Origin: Microvelia longipes
Taxonomy: Eukaryota > Arthropoda > Insecta > Hemiptera > Veliidae
DNA length: 64,000 nucleotides
Direction: 5' to 3'
Assembly (NCBI GenBank): GCA_018340805.1
Contig: JACMZG010001870.1
Location: forward strand, 20,460,123-20,524,122
Each line of letters starts with the position of its first letter. Position 1 is the stretch's first letter. The notes beneath the pieces are model-generated. The model saw nothing but the letters and a program-made list of their open reading frames with translations. It was not told the origin of the DNA and did no database searches. Shown piece after piece: positions 1-11,400 of the stretch. Both the position numbers and the translations under genes were made by a program.

Positions 1-139
1 GCTCCCCCCGAATCACGTACCGGCGTCGCTTTCCCCCACTCACCAAAAAACCACGTGGAGAAAGCAGCGTTCCTAAACTCAACACAAGGAACAGCGTAAG
101 CGCCTGGGTAGGGAGACGCGCCAATTTGACGCCAAAAAT

Positions 140-355
140 GAGTCAATACGAATCTTAGTATATAAAAGTTTAATTTCTTCATATTTAACTATAAAAACTA
201 TAAAGTTTCTTTCTGTGTTGACTTATAAAAATAATAAATCAAAACAGATTAATTCGACTATTGTCTTTTATTTTTTATATAATAAAGAACTGAGCTTTCG
301 GCTAAAAATTAGTCATCATCAGAGTTTAACAAAATATAAAAACGAATAATTTACA
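140..355. repeat. dispersed repeat, single arm of the 1317-1690 foldback family
   Basis: This stretch matches 1317-1500 closely: the same run from AAAAGTTTAATTTCTT through ATAAATCAAAACAGATTAAT to TCATCATCAGAGTTTAACAA. It is one arm without its inverted partner. On the - strand it contains CTGATGA, then a short AT-rich stretch that can partly pair, then GAAAGC (296-323). The first 130 bases of the window are GC-richer and I recognise nothing in them. Confidence 0.6.
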
Positions 356-479
356 GTGGTTTTGGTAGGATTGATGTTAAACATTTAAAGGTATAAATTG
401 GCTATATTTAATAAATTAGTGTTCTGAAAAATTACAAAAGATTTTTTTATAAATAAAGTAAAAAAGTAACTCCTATTTT

Positions 480-600
480 TCCTGGTGTGGAAAAATAGGC
501 CCATGGAGTCCACCTTAAGCCGGACTCCATGGCTTGGATCACAGGCCGTGAGGACCTAGCTGTGAGTCTTCATCTGCATAAGCCCTATTGCTTATGTTAT
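480..600. repeat. GC-rich hairpin segment, probable repeat fragment
   Basis: An island of higher GC in AT-rich surroundings. It contains a perfect inverted repeat, CCATGGAGTCC and GGACTCCATGG, separated by about ten bases (500-532). The composition suggests a fragment of a mobile element. The family is not recognised. I see nothing further in 600-1316 beyond AT-rich sequence. Confidence 0.35.
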
Positions 601-1316
601 ATATATACATCCATTTATAACACATACATACTAACATATATTTAAATTTTATTTCTAATTACCTTTTTTTATATATTTTTTTTTACTATTCGTAGTTAAA
701 GTTGAAGTGTTTTCATAAGACCATTGCTCTATATTCCTTGTTTTACCTCCTTTTTACCTTTTTAGCGAATTTTCATAATGAAATGACGCTTATGAGGTTG
801 TTCGGATGACGGAGTTGAGGGTGGGAGTGAGTGGAATCGGTTCTTATTGGCTTCCTGATAACAAAAATATATGTCCGAAAAAAGTTTTATATAATATGTA
901 TGTATGTAAGGTTTCTACCCTTTCGTATGGCGAACGATAACTCTCGAAGGCGTTCTCAAATTGAAACGAAACTTTGCAAATCGCGAGATGTTGAGGAGGT
1001 TACGAGGCCTATTGTTTATAAAAACATTATGACGTCATCAACCAAAGTTATGACGTCATGAAAAATTTTTTTTTAAACTTAAAATGGCATTAAAACAAGG
1101 TATCTAGTATTTAGGTAGACGGCTAGCTGAATCGATTAAGACCAATTTCAGCTCAATCTAACCATCACAAATGACGCAATCGGTATACATATATATATAA
1201 TCTTGTATATATGTATACGCCTAGGTCAAACACTCGTACAATATCTGTTGGGTTCAGTAGTGTTAGAGGGTGGGGATATAGTATAAAAGAGAGACCTCTA
1301 TCATCATTTAAAGGTT

Positions 1317-1690
1317 TATAAAAGTTTAATTTCTTTATATTTAACTATAAAGTTCCTTTCTTTGTTGACTTATAAAAATAATAAATCAAAACAGATTAAT
1401 TTTACACAATAGTCCTTTATTTTTTGTAAAAATATTATTTTTTTATTAAAAATTAGTCATCATCAGAGTTTAACAAAATATAAAAACAAACAATTTACAA
1501 ACTACTTCATATTACACCTGAAACCATTAAAAAATATTACATTGAAAAATGAAACAGTTTTGAAACATAGTTTACCAAACTGTACCAAGGTGCAAAAGAA
1601 GTAGTTTGTAAATTATGTTTTTGTGTTTTGTTAAACTCTGATGATGACAAAGTATTTTTGTGTAATTAATCTGTTGTTATTTATAAAATG
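1317..1690. repeat. foldback element with CTGATGA-bearing arms
   Basis: The left part (1370-1510) and the right part (1598-1685) are inverted copies of each other. Both carry ACAGATTAAT, TCATCATCAGAGTTTAACAA (or its complement) and the AAACTACTT/AAGTAGTTT inner junction. About 90 bp of unrelated sequence separates the arms. A related single arm lies at 140-355. The structure fits a foldback/MITE or an inverted pair of Penelope-like ends. It sits immediately upstream of the first visible centrin exon, probably in an intron. Confidence 0.6.
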
Positions 1691-1903
1691 GATATGCACC
1701 ATACCTATATGTTGAGCAGATTTGACTAAACCATAGGTAAAGAATATACTGGGTTTAATCTGTCACTAAACTTGTAGCTCTGATAAAGATTAGTTATTGA
1801 CTCTTTCTTTTTGACAGGATTCAAAAAATGAACTTTATGTGACCAGGTTTAGTTAATTCAGCTGAAAAATATCAATTTATCTCTCTTTTTTATGTGATTT
1901 TAG

Positions 1904-3723
1904 GTGGTTTTAAGAGCTTTTGGATTTGATCCTTCTCAGGATGATGTAAATAAATTACTCACAAGTATTGACAAGAAGGGTGCAAGTAAACCTTTTTATT
2001 AATATTATTTACTTAAGTTTCATTATTTAAAATCCTAAAAATTAGTATAAAATGACAATAAATTGTGTTCATACTTAGAGAACAACTTTTATTTTCTTTG
2101 TGTAATTACTAGATAAAAACATAGAATATTATACCTATATTATTATTTTTTAAAACTTCTCTAACTCTGAATTCTCTGGTTACCTTATTTTCAAATTTAT
2201 TTAAAAAATTTTCCTTAATTTTCAGAAACGTCAGATTTTTCTGACATTCTAATATTTTTATTAGAAACGTTCTCTTTCTTTTTTAGAGTTTTTATCTGAG
2301 TGTGAATTCCGTGAAATAATGGCCTCTAAACTTAATGATAAAAATTCAAAAAGTGAAGTATCCAGAGCCTTTAAACTTTTTGATGATGACGAAACTGGAA
2401 AAATATCATTTGCTAATTTAAAAAGAGTATCTCAAGAACTAGGGGAAAATTTAGAGGATGAAGAACTTCAGGTATGTTTTGATACATTTATGGTTGTTTT
2501 ATATTAGTGATGAATGATGTACAAAATGCTCTCAAGCTGTGACTATTTACCTTGACAGGTAAATAGTCTATTTTTTTGTTAACGGAGGGGAAACGCGATG
2601 CCTCTAGGAGAAAGCTTTATCCCTTGGAATCAAAGCAGCCAACACCACTAAAAGGGGATGGCTCCTGATCATCCGAAGGTTCGTCTACCTAGGATTTCCC
2701 GTAGCAGCGATTGTCAGGCCTTACCCCACTAAAACTCTAGAGGTAAAACCCCTCCGCCAGGCGCATACCCCCAATTGGCAAGGAGTATTGCACCTTCGCC
2801 GTGACTAATGGTCTCCTCCACGGTCCCAACACATGGTCGGCTAACTTCAGACCAGTGAGGGAACGGCTTCTCTCACTTACCATTTCCTCCCACTTCCTGC
2901 TCCAGTCAGAAAGGGGGAGGCTGAAGACCCATCGGTGGTGGACAGGTAAATAGTCTATTTAAATGAACCTGAAAAGAATTAATCTATTATTAGCTGCTCT
3001 GTATTGTGTGTCTGTTAGTCTCTTCAAATTTTGTTATAAGTTGATTAAGTTTTGACTGTGTGTTTTAATTTTATGTAAAAACATTAAGGAGCACCAGATA
3101 AAAGAGACAATTTAATGGCATTTGTACATTAGATTTATTTTTAAACAATTCACTTTCCTGCAGACCTTTGCCTCACCGTATTATACATATCTTACTTCTC
3201 AAACATTAAAATCACTATTAATTGATAATTTATTGGATAATAATAATAATAACCATTATTGCATTTAGAAACAAGCAGAAAAAGATATTTATTTTTTACA
3301 TTTTTATGCAAATCTGCACTGAGGTGTGGTACCCTTCTGAAATTAAAGCTTAGAGAAAGACTTAATTTCATTCAGGTCTTAAAAAATAGTTTAAAACGAT
3401 TTATTACTATATTTATTTTACTTGCTGGTTCTTTCTTAAATTATCCGACTATAATTAGACAACATTACTTATTATTAGCTACCATGGATTAACTAAAGAG
3501 AGAAAAAAATATATTTATTGGAATAATCATTTAACTGTTTTTTAATTACAACTATAGAATAAGTAAGTTCTAACGTAATTACAGTAATTAACATTTAGCT
3601 TAAAACTATTTCTTCTGTACTAATATTTTTTAGGAGATGATTGATGAAGCTGATTTAGATGGGGATGGTGAAATTAATGAACAAGAATTTGCGAGAGTTA
3701 TGAAGAAAGCCAATCTCATATAA
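1904..3723 (+). CDS. centrin (EF-hand calcium-binding protein), 3' exons only
   Basis: Centrins are small calmodulin-like proteins of centrioles, basal bodies and the nuclear pore/DNA-repair machinery. Three coding exons are visible: 1904-1985, 2287-2471 and 3634-3723 (stop TAA 3721-3723), with AG/GT borders and matching phases (0, 1, 0). The first encodes [14 protein letters not shown], the helix after EF-hand 1 and the start of EF-hand 2, whose loop is degenerate (IDKKGAKFLSEC). The second holds EF-hand 3, with the centrin signature [11 protein letters not shown] followed by [11 protein letters not shown]. The third holds a canonical EF-hand 4 loop, [12 protein letters not shown], and ends KKANLI. 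The N-terminal region with EF-hand 1 is not found upstream, so it lies off the window or beyond a long first intron. The family assignment is secure. Which centrin paralogue this is cannot be told. Confidence 0.9.
2554..2960 (-). mobile_element. 5'-truncated non-LTR retrotransposon 3' end, with 20-bp target duplication
   Basis: A GC-rich block of about 370 bp in the last centrin intron is bordered by perfect direct repeats gacaggtaaatagtctattt at 2554-2573 and 2941-2960. Read on the - strand it ends in GTTAAC followed by a run of A, i.e. a poly(A)-like tail next to one repeat. Its body has the motif GGGGTTTTAGTGGGGTAAG and the hexamer-rich style of R1-like LINE 3' untranslated regions. No ORF remains. 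The target duplication and tail show target-primed insertion. The clade is inferred from style only. Confidence 0.7.
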
Positions 3724-3791
3724 TTATTATATTGTGAATCATAGAGTAATGTTGTATAATTAAATATTGTTGTATAACTATAATGTTGTAA

Positions 3792-4208
3792 ATAATTGTT
3801 TATTTGGAAAAAGCTTGACTTTGGGTTATCTTCAGGCTATATCCTTAAAGGTTACTATAACAACTGCATTTTTTAAAAAATGTAAAATAAACTAAAAAAA
3901 ACTTAACAAAAAACAAGATCCTAACAGTATGCAAAGAAATAAATACTTTTTAAATAAAAGGATAGATAAAGGTTTTACCAGTTACCTGGTTTTACTGTTA
4001 CTATTTTTTTTTAAAAAGTTTTTTTTATTTCATTACGTTCTTTTAGGTTCTTGTTATTTGTTTAGTTTTTTTTACATTTTTTTTACTAAATGTAGTTGTA
4101 ATAGTAGCCTTTTGAGAATATAGCCTGAAGATAACCCAAAGAGGTTGAAATGTATAATTTTAGAATTATAAAATTTTAGAATATAACCTTTTTCCAAATA
4201 ATTATGTA
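3792..4208. repeat. foldback element downstream of centrin
   Basis: Left arm (3792-3920) and right arm (about 4020-4208) are inverted copies. Both contain TTATTTGGAAAAAG, TTTGGGTTATCTTCAGGCTATA and an AACTGCATTT/AACTACATTT block when read in the same direction. The right arm has an extra ~40 bp of TATAATTTTAGAATT-type repeats. The + strand of the right arm reads CTGAAGATAACCCAAAGAGGTTGAAATG (given here as key elements CTGAAGA ... GTTGAAA, 4123-4150). The element lies just after the centrin stop codon and may form part of its 3' UTR. Confidence 0.6.
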
Positions 4209-5690
4209 GTTCTACAAAGAAGATGTTTCAGTAATTAACTTGTTAAATAATTTTTTGTCTCATAAACTACTCTACTCATTATCTATGTTGTAGAGTTGAA
4301 TCAAACCTATTATGATGTAAAAACCATTATGACATAATACCAAATTTAAAAGGCATTGATTTCCAGATTTTTATGTAATTATAAAAATAGTTTTTTTTTA
4401 ATTCTTGGCTATTTGAAATTTATAGTTGATAATGATTCATCCATTACTCATGAAGTATAATTTCTTTTGAAGACTTGGTATATTATATAGACCTAAATAT
4501 TATAATGTAAAGATTTCAGGGTCTCCAGGCTATGTCATAATTTCTCTGTTGGAAATCCAAGAATGTGGGCATGTCCCACTTCTCTATTGAAATGATCCCA
4601 CCTGTATATTTAATTTACCTTGTAGTGCTAATATTTAAAGCTGTTTAGATGCAAAATACTATTACTTAGTTTCAAAGTTATTTTTCAAGTATTTTCTGAA
4701 CCATTCTGTCTTTAAGAAAACAGATTGTACCACTGGTTGGCACATAAATTTGTGGCAAAATAAAATTGTATTTTTAAATTTTCTGTTTTTATTTAGAGTT
4801 AGTACTTCTTTACAAAAGTGATTATGAGTTGCTTTGTTATATTTTTAAATGAGTAAACTTAAAAATAGTATGGCTAAAATGATCTTTTTATATAAATTTA
4901 AATTCTGTGAAATAAGTTCTCAGAATTTATTCTTCCATGATAATTTTTTAATGATTAAGTAATGGAGTAGAGTAACTATTGATTTGTTATATTTTTATTT
5001 TTATTATTAAGTTTGTTTTTTTCAAAGTGAAATATCTATTTATTTATTCCTTTTTCAAACATTTTTTTATCAAATTTACCATGATCATTATTTTACTGTG
5101 TGAGATGTAGAATAAAATAAATGGGATTGTTTCCAATATAAATTTTAAATTCATATATAAAGTGTAAGTGTAGATAATAATAAATGTTTAATAAAATCCT
5201 GTACAAATGTGTATTTTGACCTTAATTTTTACTGTTTCTCATTTATATCAGGTATATAGGAAAAGTAAAGGTAAATCTGAAACTGGAATTTTACCTGAAT
5301 TATCCATTTCAAGTGTTATAGACCTAGGAGGTTTTACAAAGTTGTATGTGTGTGTCTTTAATCATCGTATCTCCCAGTGTATTTATGCTAAGGAGTTGAA
5401 ACTTGGTTAGAGATTTGGCCCACATGTAGTCATGTATAAGACCAACATATGTGACACGTTCCGTCTCATTATCAGGATTAGTAAACTTTTATTGAATGAC
5501 TTGTATTATTTATTTAAAAAATTGTATGAAATCAAAAAATAATTTAATTAAGTTGAAATTTGGTACTAGTCCTTATGTAATAAATATGTATACTGAGTTT
5601 GGTTTCAATACAGTCATATAATGTTTCTACAGATTTTGTTGGATCATAAAATATTAGCAGCATCGAGCGACCCAATTTTCTATTTTGGGA
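4209..5690. other. intergenic AT-rich DNA, nothing recognised
   Basis: Very AT-rich sequence with many short reading frames in all frames and no protein similarity I can see. AATAAA-type signals are frequent, but none can be assigned to a gene. Confidence 0.5.
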
Positions 5691-5694
5691 ATAA

Positions 5695-6590
5695 ACTTGT
5701 ATTTATTTATTTATTTATTTTATTTATTACATTATTAGTGTATACATACATACTGTAAATAAGTCATAAAGTTTTACAAAAATTTAGACACTTTACAATT
5801 GTTGATTATTAACTTCAGAGCCTCGAAAAGGTATCCTTGAAACAGGAGGCTCTTAGTCTCTTATATTATACAATTTTTCCCTAATTGATTCACATATTAT
5901 TTATTTGTAGTTAAAATATATAAAATTTATAAAAGAAATATAGAAAAAAATACTAATATAATACTACTAATATGTAAAGTTATATAAAAAAAAATACATT
6001 ACTAACAAAGAAAAGAAAACAATTATTGCATACATAAATTAAACAACATAAAAATAAAAGAAAATTTATGAAATAGTTAGTCAGTTCTTAATTTCAGATT
6101 TGAACTTGTTGTAGTATTTTAGATCAACAATATTTCTTATGTGATCTGGTAAGAGATTGAATAAATTAAGTGCTACCATACTGGCATGTCTCAGTAGTAG
6201 GTTACTATTGCAAGTACAAATAGCTAATTTTTTATTTGTTTTACTTCTTGTTTGATAATTATGGTCAATATATGTTTCATTCTTAAAATAGTATATAAAA
6301 CAGATTTTTTAAATAATTGAGGTAAGTTAAAGATAGGAAAATTTTTAAATAAATCCTCTGTAGGATATAGTATTGGTTTTTTAAGGATAATTTTAATGAT
6401 AGCTTTTTGTGCAATTTCAAGAGGAGCTAAGTTTGACGGGTAAGCAGAACCCCAAGCAATGATACCATAGCTGAGTATAGACTCTACTAGTGCATAGTAT
6501 ACTTGTCTCATCACATTTATGTTGCAAAATTGTCTTATACATCTAAAGTAGTAAAAATATTTGTCAAAAACAAGTGGTTTGCTTACATGA
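5695..6590 (-). mobile_element. 5'-truncated CR1/jockey-like LINE, reverse transcriptase C-terminal region
   Basis: The - strand reading frame at 6224-6514 shows the conserved tail of a LINE reverse transcriptase: RQVYYALVESILSYGIIAWG, then a QKAIIKI block and YPTEDLF. The 5' portion (EN and RT palm) is absent. The - strand 3' end is a (TTTA/AAAT)n-like tail at 5699-5727, where TTTATTTATTTATTT is seen on the + strand, as in CR1-type elements that end in a short tandem repeat. Stops and frameshifts follow the preserved block, so this is a dead copy. Confidence 0.65.
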
Positions 6591-6599
6591 AATTAATAT

Positions 6600-6800
6600 G
6601 TCCAATCACCGAGGACAGGTAGCTCAGTGGTATAGCCCTCGCTATACCATAACCTTGAGGACAAGGGTTTAAATCCAGCCGGAGAAGGACCTTATGTAAA
6701 TCACAATTCAAGACTGGCCAACACTGCCTAGGATTTACATGGTTTTCTTTGGCTGTTATGGATATGCAGGGATTGATTTTGTTCAATTTTATCTAAGACA
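6600..6800 (+). mobile_element. tRNA-derived SINE
   Basis: A head with recognisable RNA polymerase III boxes, TAGCTCAGTGG (A box, about 6617) and GGGTTTAAATCC (B box, about 6665), is followed by a non-tRNA body (GGTTTTCTTTGGCTGTTATGG). The tRNA-like part cannot form a full acceptor stem, so it is a SINE rather than a functional tRNA gene. It lies directly beside the LINE fragment at 5695-6590. Confidence 0.7.
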
Positions 6801-6834
6801 AGTCTGGATCTACATTTCCACTGTATAAAGTTCT

Positions 6835-7510
6835 ATATATCGTATAAACATATATACGAGATTTTTACGCTTTCTTGAATCAAAATGAAACTTGGTACAA
6901 AAATCGACCTTGTTTATGTACCAAACCCTATTGATTAATAAATAAACAATAGGGGTTTATGAACAACGCCATAAAACTACCATAATGACTTGGCGAAAAT
7001 TTCAAAACATCAGAAAACTTCAAAAAGTGTACTGATTGGGCATATATATCTATGTAGGTTAACAAATATACGAAGTTAAATCTTATTATCAGCATTAGTT
7101 CCGGTGTTATATCTTGTTTTTGACTAATATATTTAATAATTCACTTGTATTAGTGGCAGCTTAGAATGCCACTCATATATCACACTCACGATATCCAGGG
7201 TCTCCTGATATAGATGAGGGGCAACATCACTCAAAAATACTAGAAATTATAAGACAAACTATAAACCGGAACTAATGCTTATTAGTTATTTTTAAACATG
7301 TGTTAACCATACATAGTATATATACGTGCATAAAATTTCAGCCTGATCAGTCAACTTTTTAAAATTTTTGCAGTTATTATTGTGGGTTTGTGACGTCACA
7401 AATATTTCTCAAACAATAGGGTTCGGGACATTATAATGAGGTACCTACAAAATAAAATTTGGTGCCTACAAAGGAATCGTTAGTATCTACATATATGTTT
7501 GTCGGTGTTT
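6835..7510. repeat. old inverted-repeat element
   Basis: Diverged inverted arms, about 6841-6935 and 7410-7500, share AAACATATAT at the outside and ACCCTATTG at the inside, with a similar ~90 bp between. A GTGACGTCAC palindrome lies at the inner edge of the right arm. Identity is low (by eye perhaps 60 percent), so this is a tentative degraded MITE. Confidence 0.35.
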
Positions 7511-8280
7511 ATTATGTTATAAACATAATAATGATAATCAATACGAAAAAGCCTCATAATAATCAATAACTCATAATAATGATGTTTGTATATTTTCTCG
7601 TGAGTTTTGAGTAAAATTGGAGGAATGCCTTTTTTATTTATCATTCTCATTTATTAATTGTATTTATTATCATGTTTTTGATGAATATAAATCAATGGGG
7701 CTACCTAATCTAATGAAGACATGGCAAATGTTTTTCAGTAATTAATCTACTGGATAACATATTAATTATTTTACTACCAAAGTTCTTATTAATAGAAAGT
7801 CTAAAGTGAAATAACCATCTAAAGAAATGCTGTAAAAAGAATATAATATTACAGAATATACTAGAATTTAATGTAAATGAGTAATCAAATTTACAATAAT
7901 TGATGCAATGACTCGCTTAAATTTATGAATGGATTTTGTTGAAAGATTAGATTACTTAAATTAAAATTTGGACTAATCTGGAGTTCGAAGACCCTTTCTG
8001 AATTTGGCTCTTATTCAAATAATGTTTTAACCAGGAAGATTTGTCTTAAACCCCCCTACTTCAGCCCTACCCCACCTCTGGGGAAGGCAAGAAAAATTAG
8101 GATTGTAATATCTTCACTTAGATTTTTACTATCTAAGATGTAAATGTTTGAGGCTTGGTTATTTATGAGTAATTATTTTTTATATGAGGTTTATTAATTA
8201 ATTTTCATTGCATTTAATTATATAAATATTGACAATAGGATAAATCTACTGTTTTAGATCACGGCAATGACTGGCTAAAA
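7511..8280. other. intergenic, nothing recognised
   Basis: AT-rich sequence upstream of Caprin. I see no gene or clear repeat. The last ~120 bp before the Caprin start (8290-8403) are GC-richer and lack in-frame start codons, consistent with promoter/5' UTR. Confidence 0.4.
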
Positions 8281-8403
8281 TTTATAAAAAGGGGGAAATT
8301 TTGTTTTGTTAGATATTTTGCCGCTTCTGGTTGCACTGCCGGTTAGTTCCTGTGTTCGAGTTTCGAGTGTTTTCTCATGTCCGTGCCCTTATCCCTGTGA
8401 AAA

Positions 8404-11400
8404 ATGCCTACAGCATCCATAAAGGCTGAAAAAGTTAAACAGCCTTCTTTGGAGGCTTCCGAACCTTTAAGGCAAGGCATCATAATTGTAGAACATAAAA
8501 TTCGGAATTTAGAGAAACGAAAGGTAAGTAAAATTGATTGTATTTATCTTTACTGCGTAATTTTAGCTGCCGGGGTACGCCATGTTTGCCATGTGCTGCC
8601 CTGGAATCCTGTTTATATTTTCGAAGTATTATTACTTTTTATTTAATTGTATTGTTTCCTGTTTTTGTTATATTTATGTTCAATCTTATCTTTATGCCAT
8701 GAAGACAATTCTTCTGTAGTCTTCTTTTTACATTTCTCGTTGTTCCCCGCCCGCCTCGGTTACTTATCTGATATATAATCATTTCCTTGTTCTGTTATTA
8801 GACCAAATTAGACAGTTATAAAGACTTGCAAGCTTCTGGTAAAGAACTGAATTCAGATCAACTGACCGCTGTACAAAAATACGATGAAGTCATCCAAACT
8901 TTGGAATTCGCTAAGGATCTCTGTAAGCAGCTCAATACCTTGGCCGTCGATTCTGCCAAGGCCCTCAAGAAACAGCTTAGAAAGGAAGCAGCGGAAAAAT
9001 TACAGCAGGAAATAGCTAGGACTAAAGAAATTTTGATTATTCAGGTATAAATCTGAATTTTATCAAGGTCGTTTTATGTGCTTATTTTATATGCTTAATT
9101 AGTGGAATAGAATAACAATTGAACCGACTCCCCATAAAACTAGTGCAAGTTCCAAAATAGGTATAAAGAATGTTTATATATATATCTGAGTGTCAACAAA
9201 GGCTTCCACTCTGTAAACTGACAGATGATTGTCATAATATTGTGTTAACAAACCCTCCGTGTTGTTTTATTTGCGCCTGAAAAGTGAAAATTTTAGGTTT
9301 TTGTTTTGTACGAATTTATGTCATACAATGTTACCGGTAACAATGACAGGTAACATGACATTAGTCATAACCTCCTTTACGACAGTAGTTGTTAAATGTA
9401 GCCCTAGCAGCTAAACTTTTCTTCTTTTGACATTTCCAGTAATATAGAAAGCCCGAAATACCTGAGCAAAGTCACTTGCTAATTCTTCTTTTTACTTATT
9501 AATTCCATTATATTTACTTCTTTTAATACTATCCTGGGTTATGGACAACAAGAATTATTTATTTAACATGAAGTGATGTAGGTCCTTATTCTTGAAGAAG
9601 AAAGGGGTTTAATACATGAATTGTACACACAGTGTGTTTAACAGACAATCACATCCCATTTGCATTTAATATAATCCGGTTTGTTTGCAGTACTTCTGTA
9701 GTTGATTGAGTCAGATGATGTCATATGGATATTTAAGATGAATAATAAAATGATTTTTTTTATTTTAAAATAATTATCAGTGTTGTAAAGCAATTCAAGG
9801 CAATATTTGGTGAAATATTTTTGTACGAATAAAAGTAATGGATAAAATATAATTTTATAAAATACTTACCTATGTGATAAGCATGGTGCTAGAGCTTATG
9901 CTACAGATACTGCTTTAGAATCTCCTCAATCCATGGAGTTAAAACTTTTTCCTGACTAGTGTATAGCCCTATTTTACTTTAATATGTCCTCATCTCTTCT
10001 CAGTATTGTTACAGAGTTTCAATCATTTTTAATTTAAATTACATTTTAAATCAATTTTTTTCACGACCAACTAGTTCTACATTTAACCTGCTTTTGTGGT
10101 TTTGGCTTTATAATTTAATTTTATCCCATCTTGGTGTCAATCCTGTAAAAAAGCTTATGTTAAGATGGGGTTCAACCATAAGATTCATCTTGGCCAGTTA
10201 CGATTTTTGTAAAGAGTGTATTTGGGTTGAGATGTAATTTGAAAAGAACCCTTGACCCTAGCATTATTTGTTACCTAAGTGGATTTGCCTTTTAGTGTAA
10301 AAACTATAATGTAACTCTTTCTAGGCCCATTTTAATAATTACATCCAGTAGTAAATAATTATATAAAACCTTAAGTTAATGTTATCTAGGTTTTTGTATA
10401 GTTAGTTGACAGACCATATTCATGGTTACATTTTAAATTTATATTCAACTTTTTAACAAATATATTTGTCAAGTACATATAAGGAAGGTTGTAATATTTA
10501 TGTTCTTGTATGTCTAATTAAGTTCTATGTGACTGATGATGCTTATTGCAAACCAATGTTATGTTTTATCCCTGACTCTCTTTAAATGACAAATCTGCTT
10601 TGCTGTGATCTAAACTTTCTTTGAAGATATGAAACTCTGAGCATAATCTATTCTTGTCAAAGCATCATTCATTTATTGATGTTCCTCTTGTTCTTCATCA
10701 AAGACCAATTGAGCACTCTTTAGCATTGATAATTTTATCATACTACTATGGTATGTATGTATGTATATTTATTTATTATTTATCTTCTGCAAATACTTAT
10801 TTTTTACACAATTTGTTTTTGCAGGATGTATTATCGAATATGGGACAGGATCAGGTTAGGGAAGATTTGACTGAAGGGAAATCCAAAGTAACTGTGACTG
10901 CCGAAGAACTCTCTCAGATTGATCTGCTTTATGTTGAAATATCTCCCAAACAAGAGGACCCGCCACTACCCTACTTGGTATTTATTTTATAATTTTGTAA
11001 ATTTCTTGACAAAATTAAACAAGGATATTATATCATTGTATATTAAGTTTAATGCAGTCAGAAATCTTCAAGTCTCATGTACTTTATTTGTTAGTTTTGA
11101 TATAAGATCATATATCAAATAAAATTATACTCATACAGATTTTTAGTTAGACTGAGACTGATATGAGTGCTTCAATCAGTTTTGTTAATTGATTTTCATA
11201 TCTGTTAATAAAATACAATCTATGATAAATCATGTTTTTCCAGATACTTAGTGTTTATTGTAATTTGCATTTAGCAAAATTTAATTTGAAAACTAAGCTT
11301 TAAGGTTTGGTGAAACCTCATCAAGCTTATAGGTCCCGTCATTGAGCCTGTTTTGCTTTACAGGCTCTCAGGAAATTATCTGCCAAATGCAGATGGTTTG

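Noticed and set aside
831..1061. 76-codon open frame upstream of the centrin exons
   Set aside because: It has no EF-hand or any recognisable feature, does not end at a splice donor that would fit the next exon, and lies beside repeats.
6612..6690. tRNA-like sequence as a functional tRNA gene
   Set aside because: A and B boxes are present, but acceptor and anticodon stems do not fold and a SINE body follows.
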